A stretch of 64,000 nt of DNA, from NCBI GenBank assembly GCA_946558465.1, contig CAMNTM010000008.1:1-64000 (forward strand). Reading direction: 5' to 3'. Shown piece after piece: positions 19,864-30,020 of this stretch. Under the pieces are notes generated by a model, which saw only the letters and a program-made list of their open reading frames with translations, searched no databases and was not told the origin of the DNA. A program made the translations under genes and the position numbers. The stretch comes from an uncultured Lachnospiraceae bacterium (GTDB taxonomy: Bacteria; Bacillota; Clostridia; Lachnospirales; Lachnospiraceae). The first letter of the stretch is position 1. Every line of letters begins with the position of its first letter.

Positions 19864-20709
19864 ATGCTGAAATTGGAAAATGTAAAGAAACAGTATAAAG
19901 GATTTGAGCTGAACTGTTCATTGGAGGTGCCGGAAGGGTGCGTTACCGGTTTGATTGGAAAGAACGGTGCAGGGAAAAGTACTACGTTTAAGGCAATGCT
20001 GGGACTTATTCACACAGACGGCGGTCAGGTCAGTCTCTTTGGAAAGCCGGTGAGGGAATTAGGAGCAAAGGACAAGGAAAGAATCGGGGTAGTTCTGGCA
20101 GATTCAGGCTTCAGCGGTTATCTGACGGTAAAGGATATCATTTCGATGATGGAGCACTTATATCCTCATTTTCATAAAGAGGATTTTCGAAAGAAATGTG
20201 AAAGCTTTGAGCTTCCTTTGAACAAAAAAATCAAGGACTTTTCTACGGGAATGAAGCGTAAGCTTCAGGTGCTGGCTGCGATGTCCCATGAGGCAGAGCT
20301 TTTGATTTTAGATGAACCGACTGCAGGGCTTGATGTGCTGGCAAGAGATGAACTTCTGGGTCTTTTGAGAGAATATATGGAGACGGAGGGGCGGTCCGTT
20401 CTTATAAGTTCTCATATATCCGGTGATTTGGAAGGGTTCTGTGACGATATCTATATGATAGATAAAGGCAGCATTGTTCTGCATGAGGAAACGGATGTAC
20501 TGCTCAGTGATTACGCACTTCTTAAGATGAGTGACGAGCAGTACCACGCGTTAGATAAAAGCTATGTTCTGCGGCATAAAAAGGAGGATTTCGGCTACAG
20601 CTGCCTGACGAATGAGAAGCAGTTTTATAAAGAAAATTATCCGGAGCTGGTAATCGAAAAAGGAAATATCGACGAATTAATTATGATGATGGTCAGAGGT
20701 GAAGAATAA
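19864..20709 (+). CDS. ABC transporter ATP-binding protein
   Basis: GKNGAGKSTT Walker A, FSTGMKRKLQVLAAM signature, LLILDEPTAGLD. Confidence 0.94.
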   Translation: MLKLENVKKQYKGFELNCSLEVPEGCVTGLIGKNGAGKSTTFKAMLGLIHTDGGQVSLFGKPVRELGAKDKERIGVVLADSGFSGYLTVKDIISMMEHLYPHFHKEDFRKKCESFELPLNKKIKDFSTGMKRKLQVLAAMSHEAELLILDEPTAGLDVLARDELLGLLREYMETEGRSVLISSHISGDLEGFCDDIYMIDKGSIVLHEETDVLLSDYALLKMSDEQYHALDKSYVLRHKKEDFGYSCLTNEKQFYKENYPELVIEKGNIDELIMMMVRGEE

Positions 20710-21365
20710 TGAAGGGATTATTGATAAAAGACATTAATTTTTTAAAAGGACAGAAGCAGTTTTTCGGGATATTGGCAATTATGATGATTGTGTTTATTTT
20801 TTCATATTCTAATTTCGCATTTGTTATCAGCTATGTGACGATTATGTTTTCCGTTCTTGTGATTACAACAATGAGTTATGATGATTATGAAAATGGCATG
20901 TGTTATCTTCTGTCTCTTCCAGTCAGCAGAAAACAGTATGTAACGGAAAAGTATATATTTTCTATCCTGTCAATCTTAAGCGGTCTGGTATCGGTTTTAG
21001 TTATTGTTATAGTAGCTGCAGCTGTAAAGAGAAGCACACTTATGGCAGAGGAGATTATGCCGGCAGTAGCTGCAAGTATTTTAATTGCAGCTTTGATGGT
21101 AGGTGTTACGTTGCCGATTCAGTTAAAGTTTGGGGCAGAAAAAAGCCGGATAGCTCTGATGGGAGTGTTTGGAGCCGGTTTTCTGGGAGCGTATGCAGTT
21201 GTGAAAATATGCGAGACGGCAGGGATTGATGTGATGGCTTTTTTAGACAGTATATTTATAGATAATTTGATGACGACAGTTGGAGGAGCAATTGTGTTAG
21301 GGGGAGTGTTCCTGGTAGTTTCTTATATGATTTCGGTAAAAATTATGGTGAAAAAGGAGTTTTAG
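20709..21365 (+). CDS. ABC-2 type transporter permease
   Basis: Multi-TM protein, MKGLLIKDINFLKGQKQFF start; adjacent to ATPase. Confidence 0.85.
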   Translation: MKGLLIKDINFLKGQKQFFGILAIMMIVFIFSYSNFAFVISYVTIMFSVLVITTMSYDDYENGMCYLLSLPVSRKQYVTEKYIFSILSILSGLVSVLVIVIVAAAVKRSTLMAEEIMPAVAASILIAALMVGVTLPIQLKFGAEKSRIALMGVFGAGFLGAYAVVKICETAGIDVMAFLDSIFIDNLMTTVGGAIVLGGVFLVVSYMISVKIMVKKEF

Positions 21366-21373
21366 GTAAGATG

Positions 21374-21419
21374 TGAATTGGGGACGGGGTAAAACGAGTT
21401 TTACCCCGTCCCCAATTCA
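21374..21419. repeat. perfect palindrome, 22-bp arms with 2-nt centre
   Basis: tgaattggggacggggtaaaac-ga-gttttaccccgtccccaattca. Confidence 0.85.
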
Positions 21420-21734
21420 TTTTGCCCTGTCCCTAATCGGACGAATAAAAGACAGGCGAAGGAAAATAAAAATTCCATCGCCTGTTTTTTGTGCATATTT
21501 TTATGCTTGAATTGCAATATTAAAAATAAAAACAGGAAATATATTCTGTTTATATCATGTAAAAACAAATAAAGTGAGATTAATTTAATAAAAATAAGTA
21601 TATAACTTGAAAAAAACAAAATTGTATGAATATAAATTTTGTTAATATTTACAATTGAAAATATTTATTATATACAATATATTTATAATAACAATAAAAA
21701 ATATTTATAAATAAATTTTAAAGGAGGTATTTTC

Positions 21735-22775
21735 ATGCGGATAATTGATTTGAGAAGCGACACGGTTACGCTTCCGACATCTGAGATGCTGCAGTATATG
21801 ATTCAGGCAGATGTCGGAGATGACGGACGGGCCAGAGGGGCAAAGGGCGAGGATAATGCCGCTGCGGCTGCGGAAAAGATGACTGCAGAGCTTTTCGGAA
21901 AAGAGGATTCTCTTTTTGTTCCGTCGGGAACCATGGGAAACAGTGTATGTATTATGACACATTGTAAGCGTGGAGATAAGGCGGTTACCTGTGCGAATAT
22001 GCACATGTATAAGGCGGAGAAGACTGCATTTACAGAAGAAGGGTTTGGAGTGAAAGCGGTTCTTGTTCCGCAGAAAAAGGGCTTCTATGATATGGAAGCG
22101 CTGAAGAAAGCGGTAAAGGAAAATGATATAAGTCTTGTATGTATTGAAAATACGTACAATTTTGAGGGCGGAACGGTTCTTACCAGAGAGCAGATAGAGG
22201 AAATTCTTGCAATATCACATGCGGAAGAAATTCCGGTACATATGGATGGAGCCAGGATTTTTAATGCGGCAGCAGCATTGGATATGGAAGTGGACAGGCT
22301 TTGTGAAGGAGTAGACAGCGTACAGTTTTGTGTTTCAAAGGGGCTTTCTGCGCCGATAGGTTCCTTCATCGTAGGAAGCACGGAGTTTATACGAAAAGCG
22401 CGTACGGTTAGAAAACAGATGGGGGGACAGCTCAGGCAGGTAGGACTTCTTGCGGCAGCAGGTCAGTATGCGATTGAGCATCTTTCAAAAAGAATTGCGA
22501 ACGACAACAGAAGAGCAAGGCAGCTGGCGGAAGGGATATGTGATGCGAAGGATATATCTGTCGATATGGATACGGTGCAGACAAATATTGTGAAGGTGGA
22601 TCTTCATGGCCGGCTCAGAGGAAGAGACTGGCTTAAGGCTCTGGAAGAAGAGCAGGGGATACGTGCTCATTATATTACCGATGATGCAGTCCGGTTCGTA
22701 ACATACCGCGGCATTAAAGATGAGGATATAACAGAGGCGGTTAATCGTATCAGGAGCTTTTGCGATGTGCATTAA
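21735..22775 (+). CDS. low-specificity threonine aldolase (PLP-dependent)
   Basis: IDLRSDTVTLPTSEML, NDEN-like EDNAAAAAEK, HMDGARIFNAA, VSKGLSAPIGS. Confidence 0.92.
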   Translation: MRIIDLRSDTVTLPTSEMLQYMIQADVGDDGRARGAKGEDNAAAAAEKMTAELFGKEDSLFVPSGTMGNSVCIMTHCKRGDKAVTCANMHMYKAEKTAFTEEGFGVKAVLVPQKKGFYDMEALKKAVKENDISLVCIENTYNFEGGTVLTREQIEEILAISHAEEIPVHMDGARIFNAAAALDMEVDRLCEGVDSVQFCVSKGLSAPIGSFIVGSTEFIRKARTVRKQMGGQLRQVGLLAAAGQYAIEHLSKRIANDNRRARQLAEGICDAKDISVDMDTVQTNIVKVDLHGRLRGRDWLKALEEEQGIRAHYITDDAVRFVTYRGIKDEDITEAVNRIRSFCDVH

Positions 22776-22859
22776 ATAATTAAAAGTACGGGACAATAAA
22801 AGAATGAAAACTTTAGCAGATAGCAGATTGAAAAATATAAAAATGGAAGCGAGGAAAAA

Positions 22860-23876
22860 ATGATGAGAAAAAGATTTATCAGTGGATTGTTAATAACAGC
22901 TATGGTTTGCATAATGGCAGCAGGATGCGGGCAGAAAGGAAGTTCGGATAATAAAAAAGAAGATGCCTATCCGAAAGGAGCAGTTACAATTACAGTCGCT
23001 TATTCAGCCGGAGGTTCCAGCGATAAGCTGGCGCGTATGGTACAGCCTTATCTGAAGGATGCACTTGGCACAGAGATTGTAGTTGAAAATCAAAACGGTG
23101 CGGGAGGACAAATCGCAGCAGAGTCTCTTGCCCGCGGAAAAAACGACGGCTATCAGCTTCTGGCAATTAATGTTCCGGGACTGTATTATACGGTGGCGTT
23201 TCAGGATACGACATATGACTATGATGACTTTGTTCCGGTATGGATAGAATCCTATGATCCGATTATTATGCTGGCGATGAAGGATGCTAAGTTTCATAAT
23301 CTTTCGGAATTTTGTGAAGCAGCGAAGGCAGAGCCCGGAAAATATTCTGTAGGATATGTATCAAACAGCGGGCAGCAGGCAACGGCTCTCTGGATAAAGG
23401 AGAATCTTGAGCTTGATGTCAATATGGTGTCCTATGACGGCGGGTCAGATGCATCGGCGGCGCTCCTCGGCGGACATGTGGATGTCATTTTCAGCGATGC
23501 TTATGCACGTGCAGATATTGCAGAGGAGGCAAAGGCTCTGGGTATAGGAACGACAAAGGAAAATACGGTATGGCCGGAGGCAGTGTCCTTTAACGAACAG
23601 CTGAAGGAGTATAATTTGGAGATGCCGTCTGATGAATTCCAGGCGAGAATGGGATGCTATATGGTATCAAAGAGCTTTAAGGAAGATTATCCAGAGAGGT
23701 ATGATGCGTTAGTTGAGGCATTTAAGAAGGCCTGTGCCGAAAAAGAATATATTGAGGCGTTAAAGAATTCAAATGTATATGATTCTATGGTAAATGAGCC
23801 AGGTGCAGATTATGAGGATTCACTGGACACATCTGTGGAGGAGGTAAAGGAAGTAGTCGCGCCTCTGTTTAAATAG
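22860..23876 (+). CDS. tripartite tricarboxylate transporter substrate-binding protein (TctC/Bug family)
   Basis: Lipobox AAGCG; VTITVAYSAGGSSDKLARMVQPYL, VVENQNGAGGQIAAESLA. Confidence 0.9.
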   Translation: MMRKRFISGLLITAMVCIMAAGCGQKGSSDNKKEDAYPKGAVTITVAYSAGGSSDKLARMVQPYLKDALGTEIVVENQNGAGGQIAAESLARGKNDGYQLLAINVPGLYYTVAFQDTTYDYDDFVPVWIESYDPIIMLAMKDAKFHNLSEFCEAAKAEPGKYSVGYVSNSGQQATALWIKENLELDVNMVSYDGGSDASAALLGGHVDVIFSDAYARADIAEEAKALGIGTTKENTVWPEAVSFNEQLKEYNLEMPSDEFQARMGCYMVSKSFKEDYPERYDALVEAFKKACAEKEYIEALKNSNVYDSMVNEPGADYEDSLDTSVEEVKEVVAPLFK

Positions 23877-23943
23877 TGGGTATGATGTACCCTACATGAT
23901 GTATCTTATGTGAAAACATAAAAGTAAAAGAGGTGGTTGTTCT

Positions 23944-24435
23944 ATGTTTAAATTTAAATTAAATAAAAAATATTTGCTGATATCTAAGGAAATATTAGTT
24001 GTTCTTCTGATGGATATATTTGCAGCAGCATATTATATCTCCTCCCGGAGCCTGAGCGGAGCTTCCAGAATGTTTCCGTCATTTCTTCTGCTTGGAATTC
24101 TATTGTTCAGCATCCTTTGTTGTATACAGGGCGTTCATGTGTACAGGGAAGACGATGAGCAGATGGAGGAAATGTGTAAAGGGGCTCCAGACTTTGGAAT
24201 TTCACGGAAGCTGATTTTATTTACGGCTATGGTCCTGATAACACTTCTTTTGTTCAATATAGCGGGGGCGCTGGTCTGCTGCTGGTGGTTTCTGATAAGT
24301 GCTATGTGGATTCTGGATGTACGGGATATAAGGGTACTTATTATTATCCCATTGTTTGAAGTAATATTCATTTATTTTGTGTTTGTAGTCTGGCTGGCAG
24401 TTCCGCTGCCGGAGGGATTACTCGCATTTTTATAG
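23944..24435 (+). CDS. tripartite tricarboxylate transporter TctB family protein
   Basis: Small 4-TM protein between TctC- and TctA-like genes. Confidence 0.8.
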   Translation: MFKFKLNKKYLLISKEILVVLLMDIFAAAYYISSRSLSGASRMFPSFLLLGILLFSILCCIQGVHVYREDDEQMEEMCKGAPDFGISRKLILFTAMVLITLLLFNIAGALVCCWWFLISAMWILDVRDIRVLIIIPLFEVIFIYFVFVVWLAVPLPEGLLAFL

Positions 24436-24451
24436 GGAGGCGGGATAAAAT

Positions 24452-25957
24452 ATGACTGAAATATTAGGATATGTTTCGGAGGCATTCGGTACACTGGCTT
24501 CTATAGAAACATGGATGTGGATTCTCATTGGAACCTTTCTGGGAATTCTGGTAGGTGCGATTCCCGGCTTTACATCCAGCATGGCATGCGGAATTCTGCT
24601 TCCGGTAACCTTTGCTCTGACTCCGATTAATGCACTTGTCTTTTTGATTTCGGTGTTTATCGCGACGATTTTCGGAGGGAGTATTACAGCGATCCTTCTG
24701 AATACACCGGGAGCCCCGGAATCGTCGGCCTCCACCTTTGACGGCTATCAGATGACTTTAAAAGGAAAGGGCTGCGAGGCGCTGGGAATCGCCTTTTGTT
24801 CTTCAGCAATTGGAGGTCTTATCAGTTATATGATCATGCTTTTTGCAATGGTTCCGATTGCACGGATGGCGGTGAAGATCGGTCCTACGGAGATGTTTCT
24901 GATTGCGCTTATGGGGGTCAGCATTCTGGCTGTTTTAGCCAGCGGGGCAGATGTTCCTAAAACATTGCTTTCCGGGTTTATCGGTCTTTTGATCGGAACG
25001 ATCGGCATGACGCCTACCGGAGAATGGCGGGCTACGTTCGGGTCGATTTATCTGGCGGAGGGAGTCCAGGTAGTGCCTGCAATTATTGGATTTTTTGCAC
25101 TTTCTGAAGTGTTCGGCATGGTGGGCAAGGATTTTATCGTTAAGCAGGAGGTTCAGACAAAAACAAGTGTGAGAGCAATTTTAAAAGGCTTTAAAACAGC
25201 GCTTAGATATCCAAGAACCCTGATTACAGGTGCAGTCATGGGAACCGGGATTGGTGCAATTCCGGCAGCCGGGGGAACGATTGCTGCATTTACCTCCTAC
25301 GGAGTTGCAAAAAAGTCCTCCAGACATGGACGCGAATTCGGAACTGGTTTTCCAGAAGGAATCGTTGCACCGGAAAGTGCGAATAATGCATGTACGGGCG
25401 GAGCGCTTATGACGACGCTTGCCCTGGGAGTGCCGGGAAGTTCTACCTGTGCAATCCTTTTAGGAGCATTGACAATTCAGGGACTGACACCGGGACCTAC
25501 GCTGGTAAGAGATCAGATGCCGATGGTATATGTATTGATTGTCGCGGCAATTCTGTCTCAGGTCGTTATGCTTCTTATGGCAGTCGGAGCAGGCTTTGGG
25601 CTTACGAAGCTTTTGAATATTCCGACTAAGATTTTGGCGCCGTGTATTATGGTATTTTGTATTGCCGGCTCATTCTCATGCAGGAATGCGATGTTTGACG
25701 TATATCTCATGTTTGGATTTGGAATTATAGGATTTATTATGAAGCAGTTTAATTTTTCTCTGCCGGCAGTAGTGCTTGGAATTGTATTAGGGAGTATCGC
25801 AGATAATCAGCTGATTCGATCTTATCAGCTTTTTGGAAGCGGTATGTTAAAAGCATTTTTTATGAGACCTATATCACTGATTCTGGTTGTAATTATCATT
25901 TTCAGTGTTATATGGCCGTACGTTTCCCCATTATTCAGGAAGAAGCGTTCGGAATAA
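24452..25957 (+). CDS. tripartite tricarboxylate transporter permease (TctA)
   Basis: GAIPGFTSSMACGILLPVTFALTP, GGSITAILLNTPGAPESSASTFDGYQM, ESANNACTGGALMTTLALGVPGSS. Confidence 0.95.
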   Translation: MTEILGYVSEAFGTLASIETWMWILIGTFLGILVGAIPGFTSSMACGILLPVTFALTPINALVFLISVFIATIFGGSITAILLNTPGAPESSASTFDGYQMTLKGKGCEALGIAFCSSAIGGLISYMIMLFAMVPIARMAVKIGPTEMFLIALMGVSILAVLASGADVPKTLLSGFIGLLIGTIGMTPTGEWRATFGSIYLAEGVQVVPAIIGFFALSEVFGMVGKDFIVKQEVQTKTSVRAILKGFKTALRYPRTLITGAVMGTGIGAIPAAGGTIAAFTSYGVAKKSSRHGREFGTGFPEGIVAPESANNACTGGALMTTLALGVPGSSTCAILLGALTIQGLTPGPTLVRDQMPMVYVLIVAAILSQVVMLLMAVGAGFGLTKLLNIPTKILAPCIMVFCIAGSFSCRNAMFDVYLMFGFGIIGFIMKQFNFSLPAVVLGIVLGSIADNQLIRSYQLFGSGMLKAFFMRPISLILVVIIIFSVIWPYVSPLFRKKRSE

Positions 25958-25990
25958 ACTATTATTTTATTTTTTGAAAGGAGAAGGGCT

Positions 25991-27163
25991 ATGGAATATT
26001 GGAAGGAGGAGCCGTCCTATTATGGCGGAGATATTCTTCATCAGGTGAAGGAGGAGAAGATTCAGAAGGCGATGGAGGATAATGAGCTTGATGCCATTCT
26101 TTTAACAAAGGCGGAAACAGTTCGTTATGCGACAGATTTTTATGTAAAGGGATATCGTCCGTTTTATGAGCCGGAATATTTTGCTGTTATACCGCGGGGC
26201 GGGAAAGCCGTTGTAGGCCATACGTCGGGAAGTGATAATTATCGTATTATTATCCGCTCAGATATAAAGGATCACAGAAAAATACCAGGATTGTCAAAAT
26301 GGCATGTCGAAATTACAAGGATTTTTCACGATTATGGAATTACATCCGGGCGCGTAGGCGTGGAGCTGCTTCCCCATACTACATATTTAGAGCTTAACAG
26401 GGAATTCCCGGATATTGAGTTTGTGGACATCGGTAAGATTTGGGTGGATATGACAGCTGTGAAGCATCCGGAAGAAATTAAGCACTTAAGAACTGCTGTC
26501 AAGATGGCAGTGGCAGGGACAAAGGCGGCGATAAGAGCAATAAGACCGGGTGTGACAGAGTATGAGGTGGCAGCAGAATGTGAGTACGCCATGCGAAAAA
26601 TGGGAAGTGAGATGGAACCCTTTGTAACAAATATTGCGTCAGGTCCTAATTCTGCAATTTTTGAGAGGATTTCCACAGAAAGAGTGATACAGGCAAATGA
26701 AATGGTTATTATCGACAACGGAGCCGTATACCGAGGCTATACAGGAGATGTAGGCCGTTCCATATGCACCGGGGAGCCGACTGAGCTTCAGAAAAGAATG
26801 TATCAGGTAAATTATATGGCGCTGCAGGAAGCGCTTAAAACAATAAAGCCTGGAAATACGTGTGCGGATGTGGACGCGGCGGCACGCCGGGTCATTGCAG
26901 AGGAAGGCTTTGAAAAATATGAGCATAAATTTGCTACAGGACATCAGCTCGGTTATGGACTTCACGGTGCTCCATCCATTAATAAGGGTGTTGATTTCGT
27001 TCTTCAGCCGGGCATGGTTATGGCAGTTGAGCCGCGAGTAACTATGTTTGACCATCCAGAGGTTGGAGGAACACATATGGAGCAGAACATTCTTGTAACA
27101 GAGGACGGATATGAGCTTCTCAGTGATGAGCTGGAATTTGACGATGCATTAATGGGACGTTAG
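25991..27163 (+). CDS. M24 family (Xaa-Pro aminopeptidase/creatinase-like) protein
   Basis: Creatinase-N domain, IIDNGAVYRGYTGDVGRSICTG, ATGHQLGYGLHGAP, EPRVTMFDHPEVGGTHMEQNILVTEDGYE. Confidence 0.92.
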   Translation: MEYWKEEPSYYGGDILHQVKEEKIQKAMEDNELDAILLTKAETVRYATDFYVKGYRPFYEPEYFAVIPRGGKAVVGHTSGSDNYRIIIRSDIKDHRKIPGLSKWHVEITRIFHDYGITSGRVGVELLPHTTYLELNREFPDIEFVDIGKIWVDMTAVKHPEEIKHLRTAVKMAVAGTKAAIRAIRPGVTEYEVAAECEYAMRKMGSEMEPFVTNIASGPNSAIFERISTERVIQANEMVIIDNGAVYRGYTGDVGRSICTGEPTELQKRMYQVNYMALQEALKTIKPGNTCADVDAAARRVIAEEGFEKYEHKFATGHQLGYGLHGAPSINKGVDFVLQPGMVMAVEPRVTMFDHPEVGGTHMEQNILVTEDGYELLSDELEFDDALMGR

Positions 27164-27355
27164 GCAATGTATAAATTATGACAAAAGGGAATTGAGTTGT
27201 TACATTTTGACAGAATGTCTGATAATGATTATAATTAATTTTATAACACAGCGAAGCGGCGGGAAATTTTCCCTCCGCGGCAGCTGTTTTGCAGGCATAA
27301 AAGCCCGGCGGCCCGCTTTTTTGCGGAATAAAAAGTGATAGAGGCAGGAAATAAT

Positions 27356-28252
27356 ATGGATACAAAACAAATTATGTATTTTATAGAGGTTGCAGATAAC
27401 GGAAGCTTTTCCGCAGCGGCCAAAGCACTGTCTGTAACGCAGCCGACATTAAGTATTGCTGTACAGAAGCTGGAAGAAAAGTTAGGCTTTTCGTTATTTA
27501 CTTATAACCAGAAAAATCTCTGCCTTACCAATAACGGGCAGACGTTTTATAAGTATGCCAAGGAATTTGCGGATGCTTATAACCATATGGTGGATGCATC
27601 GGTCAACATAAAACAGGGAGTATTCGGAAGTATTACGATTGTGGCGTCTCCGGTGATTGCCAAGCATTATCTCACAGGACTTCTGACAGAATATCACGGG
27701 CAGTATCCGGAAGTGGAGCTAAGTATATGTTCACGTAATGCACTGCATGACTCTTTTGGAATGCTGGACAGACAAGAGGCAGATTTTAGTCTCTGTTCAC
27801 TTCCTGTTGATGAGGCGGAGTATGGATATATATTAGTGAGCAGACAGCAGCTGGTTCTGGGGGTACATAGAACCCATCCTCTGGCAGGCAGTACATCAGT
27901 GTTATTTGCAGACTTAAAGGATGAAGTGTTTTTGGATACGAGCTATGATTATAATCTTCACAGACAGTTTCTTATAAATTGTGAAAAAGCGGGATTTGCG
28001 CCCAGAATTGCCATGAGGTCCAATGATATGGATTTTCTGGCATCGTTAGTAAACCGCAATTGGGGAATATTTATGATGCCTCGTCTTCTGTGGGAAGCAT
28101 CCAGGTATCCGGACGTCAGGCTTTTAGATATTACCGGAGCCGCAGTTGACTGGAATCTGGGACTGGTTTATAAAAAGAGTTCGCCGGTGAGTAACGCATG
28201 TCAGCTTTTTTTAGATATGAGCGGCAGATTTTTTTCGGACGGGATTATATAA
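27356..28252 (+). CDS. LysR family transcriptional regulator
   Basis: QIMYFIEVADNGSFSAAAKALSVTQPTLSIAVQKLEEKLGFSLF HTH. Confidence 0.95.
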   Translation: MDTKQIMYFIEVADNGSFSAAAKALSVTQPTLSIAVQKLEEKLGFSLFTYNQKNLCLTNNGQTFYKYAKEFADAYNHMVDASVNIKQGVFGSITIVASPVIAKHYLTGLLTEYHGQYPEVELSICSRNALHDSFGMLDRQEADFSLCSLPVDEAEYGYILVSRQQLVLGVHRTHPLAGSTSVLFADLKDEVFLDTSYDYNLHRQFLINCEKAGFAPRIAMRSNDMDFLASLVNRNWGIFMMPRLLWEASRYPDVRLLDITGAAVDWNLGLVYKKSSPVSNACQLFLDMSGRFFSDGII

Positions 28253-28277
28253 AAGTTCGCTGATAAAAGGAGGAAGT

Positions 28278-29261
28278 ATGGACTGCTTTATGCTGGCGGT
28301 ATCGGTGGTACTGCCCCTGTTTCTGTATATGCTGGTGGGAGTGCTGATCAGACATTTTAAAATTTTTACAGAGGAAAATTTTAAGGCGGTAAACCGCATG
28401 ATTTTTCACGTGCTGATTCCACTGACGCTTTTTTTCAGCGTCTATAAGGTGGATTTAAAGAGTGCAGTCGAGCCGAAGCTGTATGTGTATGTCTGGCTCA
28501 GTGTAATTGCAGTTTTTTGTATTCTCTATATGGTTTTTCGGAAGGTTCTGCATAATACACTGCCGGAGTGTCCTGCAGAAGATTCCCTGATAAAGCTTAA
28601 CAGGCCGGATGCCGCAACGATGCTGCAGGGAATGTTCCGAAGTAATTTTGTATTGTTCGGAGTGTCGATTGCTTCTTCCTTATGTGATGAGGAAGGGGTG
28701 GCAGCGATCTCTGCACTGGCAGCGATTGTTGTCCCAACCTTTAATATATTGGCAGTAATTTTGTTTGAGTCGGTCCGGGGAGAAAAGGTATCTGTAAAGA
28801 AAATGCTTGCCGGAATCCTTAAAAATCCACTGGTAGATGCAGGTATATTGGGAATTGCGGCGTCGGTTCTTAAGCTAAGGCTTCCGGAGCTTATCACAGG
28901 GCCGTTTGAAAAGCTTGGAGATGCGGCTACGCCGCTGGCTCTTGTAGTGCTTGGCGGGATGCTTTCTATAAAAAGCATATCGGCGCACAGATATTATCTG
29001 GTATTTTCTGCTTTTATCAAATTAGTTTTTATTCCTCTTGTGACAGTCGGACTTGGTATCATAGCGGGCTTCCGGGGAAATAATCTGGTCGCGGTTCTGG
29101 CCGTATTTGCTGCGCCGACAGCTGTGGCATCGACACCGATGGCACAGGCGATGGGAGGAAACGGAAAGCTGGCAGGAGAAATTGTTGCCGTAACGTCGGC
29201 AGGATGTATTGTGACAATCTTCTTATGGGTATTTGTGCTGTCGGGGATGGGTTTTATATAG
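28278..29261 (+). CDS. AEC (auxin efflux carrier) family transporter
   Basis: FKAVNRMIFHVLIPLTLFFSVYK, FRSNFVLFGVSIA, AAPTAVASTPMAQAMGGN. Confidence 0.9.
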   Translation: MDCFMLAVSVVLPLFLYMLVGVLIRHFKIFTEENFKAVNRMIFHVLIPLTLFFSVYKVDLKSAVEPKLYVYVWLSVIAVFCILYMVFRKVLHNTLPECPAEDSLIKLNRPDAATMLQGMFRSNFVLFGVSIASSLCDEEGVAAISALAAIVVPTFNILAVILFESVRGEKVSVKKMLAGILKNPLVDAGILGIAASVLKLRLPELITGPFEKLGDAATPLALVVLGGMLSIKSISAHRYYLVFSAFIKLVFIPLVTVGLGIIAGFRGNNLVAVLAVFAAPTAVASTPMAQAMGGNGKLAGEIVAVTSAGCIVTIFLWVFVLSGMGFI

Positions 29262-29363
29262 GGACAGGGCAAAATCCGGCAAAACGCGTCACTGGCGGGT
29301 TTTGCTGGATACTTCGTAAGTGAATCAGGGACGGGGTAAAACGAGTTTTACTCCGTCCCTGAT
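29261..29363. repeat. modular repeat element: gggacagggcaaaat, an imperfect hairpin, then a 40-bp palindrome (29324-29363)
   Basis: atcagggacggggtaaaac-ga-gttttactccgtccctgat; core shared with 21374-21419. Confidence 0.8.
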
Positions 29364-29953
29364 CTATGGCTTTTAATTATTAGTCTTACAGAGCGGTACA
29401 GAAAAGGTTTGTATGCTTCAATTGGCAGCGGTTCACTGTAGAGAATGGAATTATATCCGGCTGAACCGGCCAGTTCTACGATTGTAAAGAGCATTACATT
29501 CACATCTGCGTAGTCATACTTATCTTTTTCTATCAATTCAAGAAATTTTTCGTAAATATCATTATCATTATTTTCCCCGGTAAGCAGAGTAGAACGCAGC
29601 GCGCCCATCACAAGATTTTTGGAGATGAAGTTAAGGAGCGGTTTATTTTCCACCAGTGTGTCAATAACGTGATTAATGATGAATATCATCTGTTCCTCCA
29701 GGCAGGAGATACCGGCCTCATTAAGAGCATTTCCGGCAGCGTCGAAAAGCTCTCGTGTCTTATGGACAACCAGCTTATTTTTAATATCATATTTGTCTTT
29801 AAAATATAGATAGAAGGTCCCCTTTGCGACACCTGCCCTTTCTACAATATCTGAGATGGCAGTGGAATTGATTCCCTTCGTAGTGAATAGTTCATACGCG
29901 GTGTTGAAAAGTGCTTCCTTTTTTCTTTTTTTGTTTTCATCGACTTTTCCCAT
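29348..29953 (-). CDS. TetR/AcrR family transcriptional regulator
   Basis: KKEALFNTAYELFTTKGINSTAISDIVERAGVAKGTFYLYFKDKYD HTH. Confidence 0.95.
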   Translation of the reverse strand: MGKVDENKKRKKEALFNTAYELFTTKGINSTAISDIVERAGVAKGTFYLYFKDKYDIKNKLVVHKTRELFDAAGNALNEAGISCLEEQMIFIINHVIDTLVENKPLLNFISKNLVMGALRSTLLTGENNDNDIYEKFLELIEKDKYDYADVNVMLFTIVELAGSAGYNSILYSEPLPIEAYKPFLYRSVRLIIKSHRSGTE

Positions 29954-30020
29954 ACTGGAGCGGCTCCTTTTTCTTTTTGTATTACTACATTATAACCAAT
30001 AGACAGCTTTCCTTTCAAGT

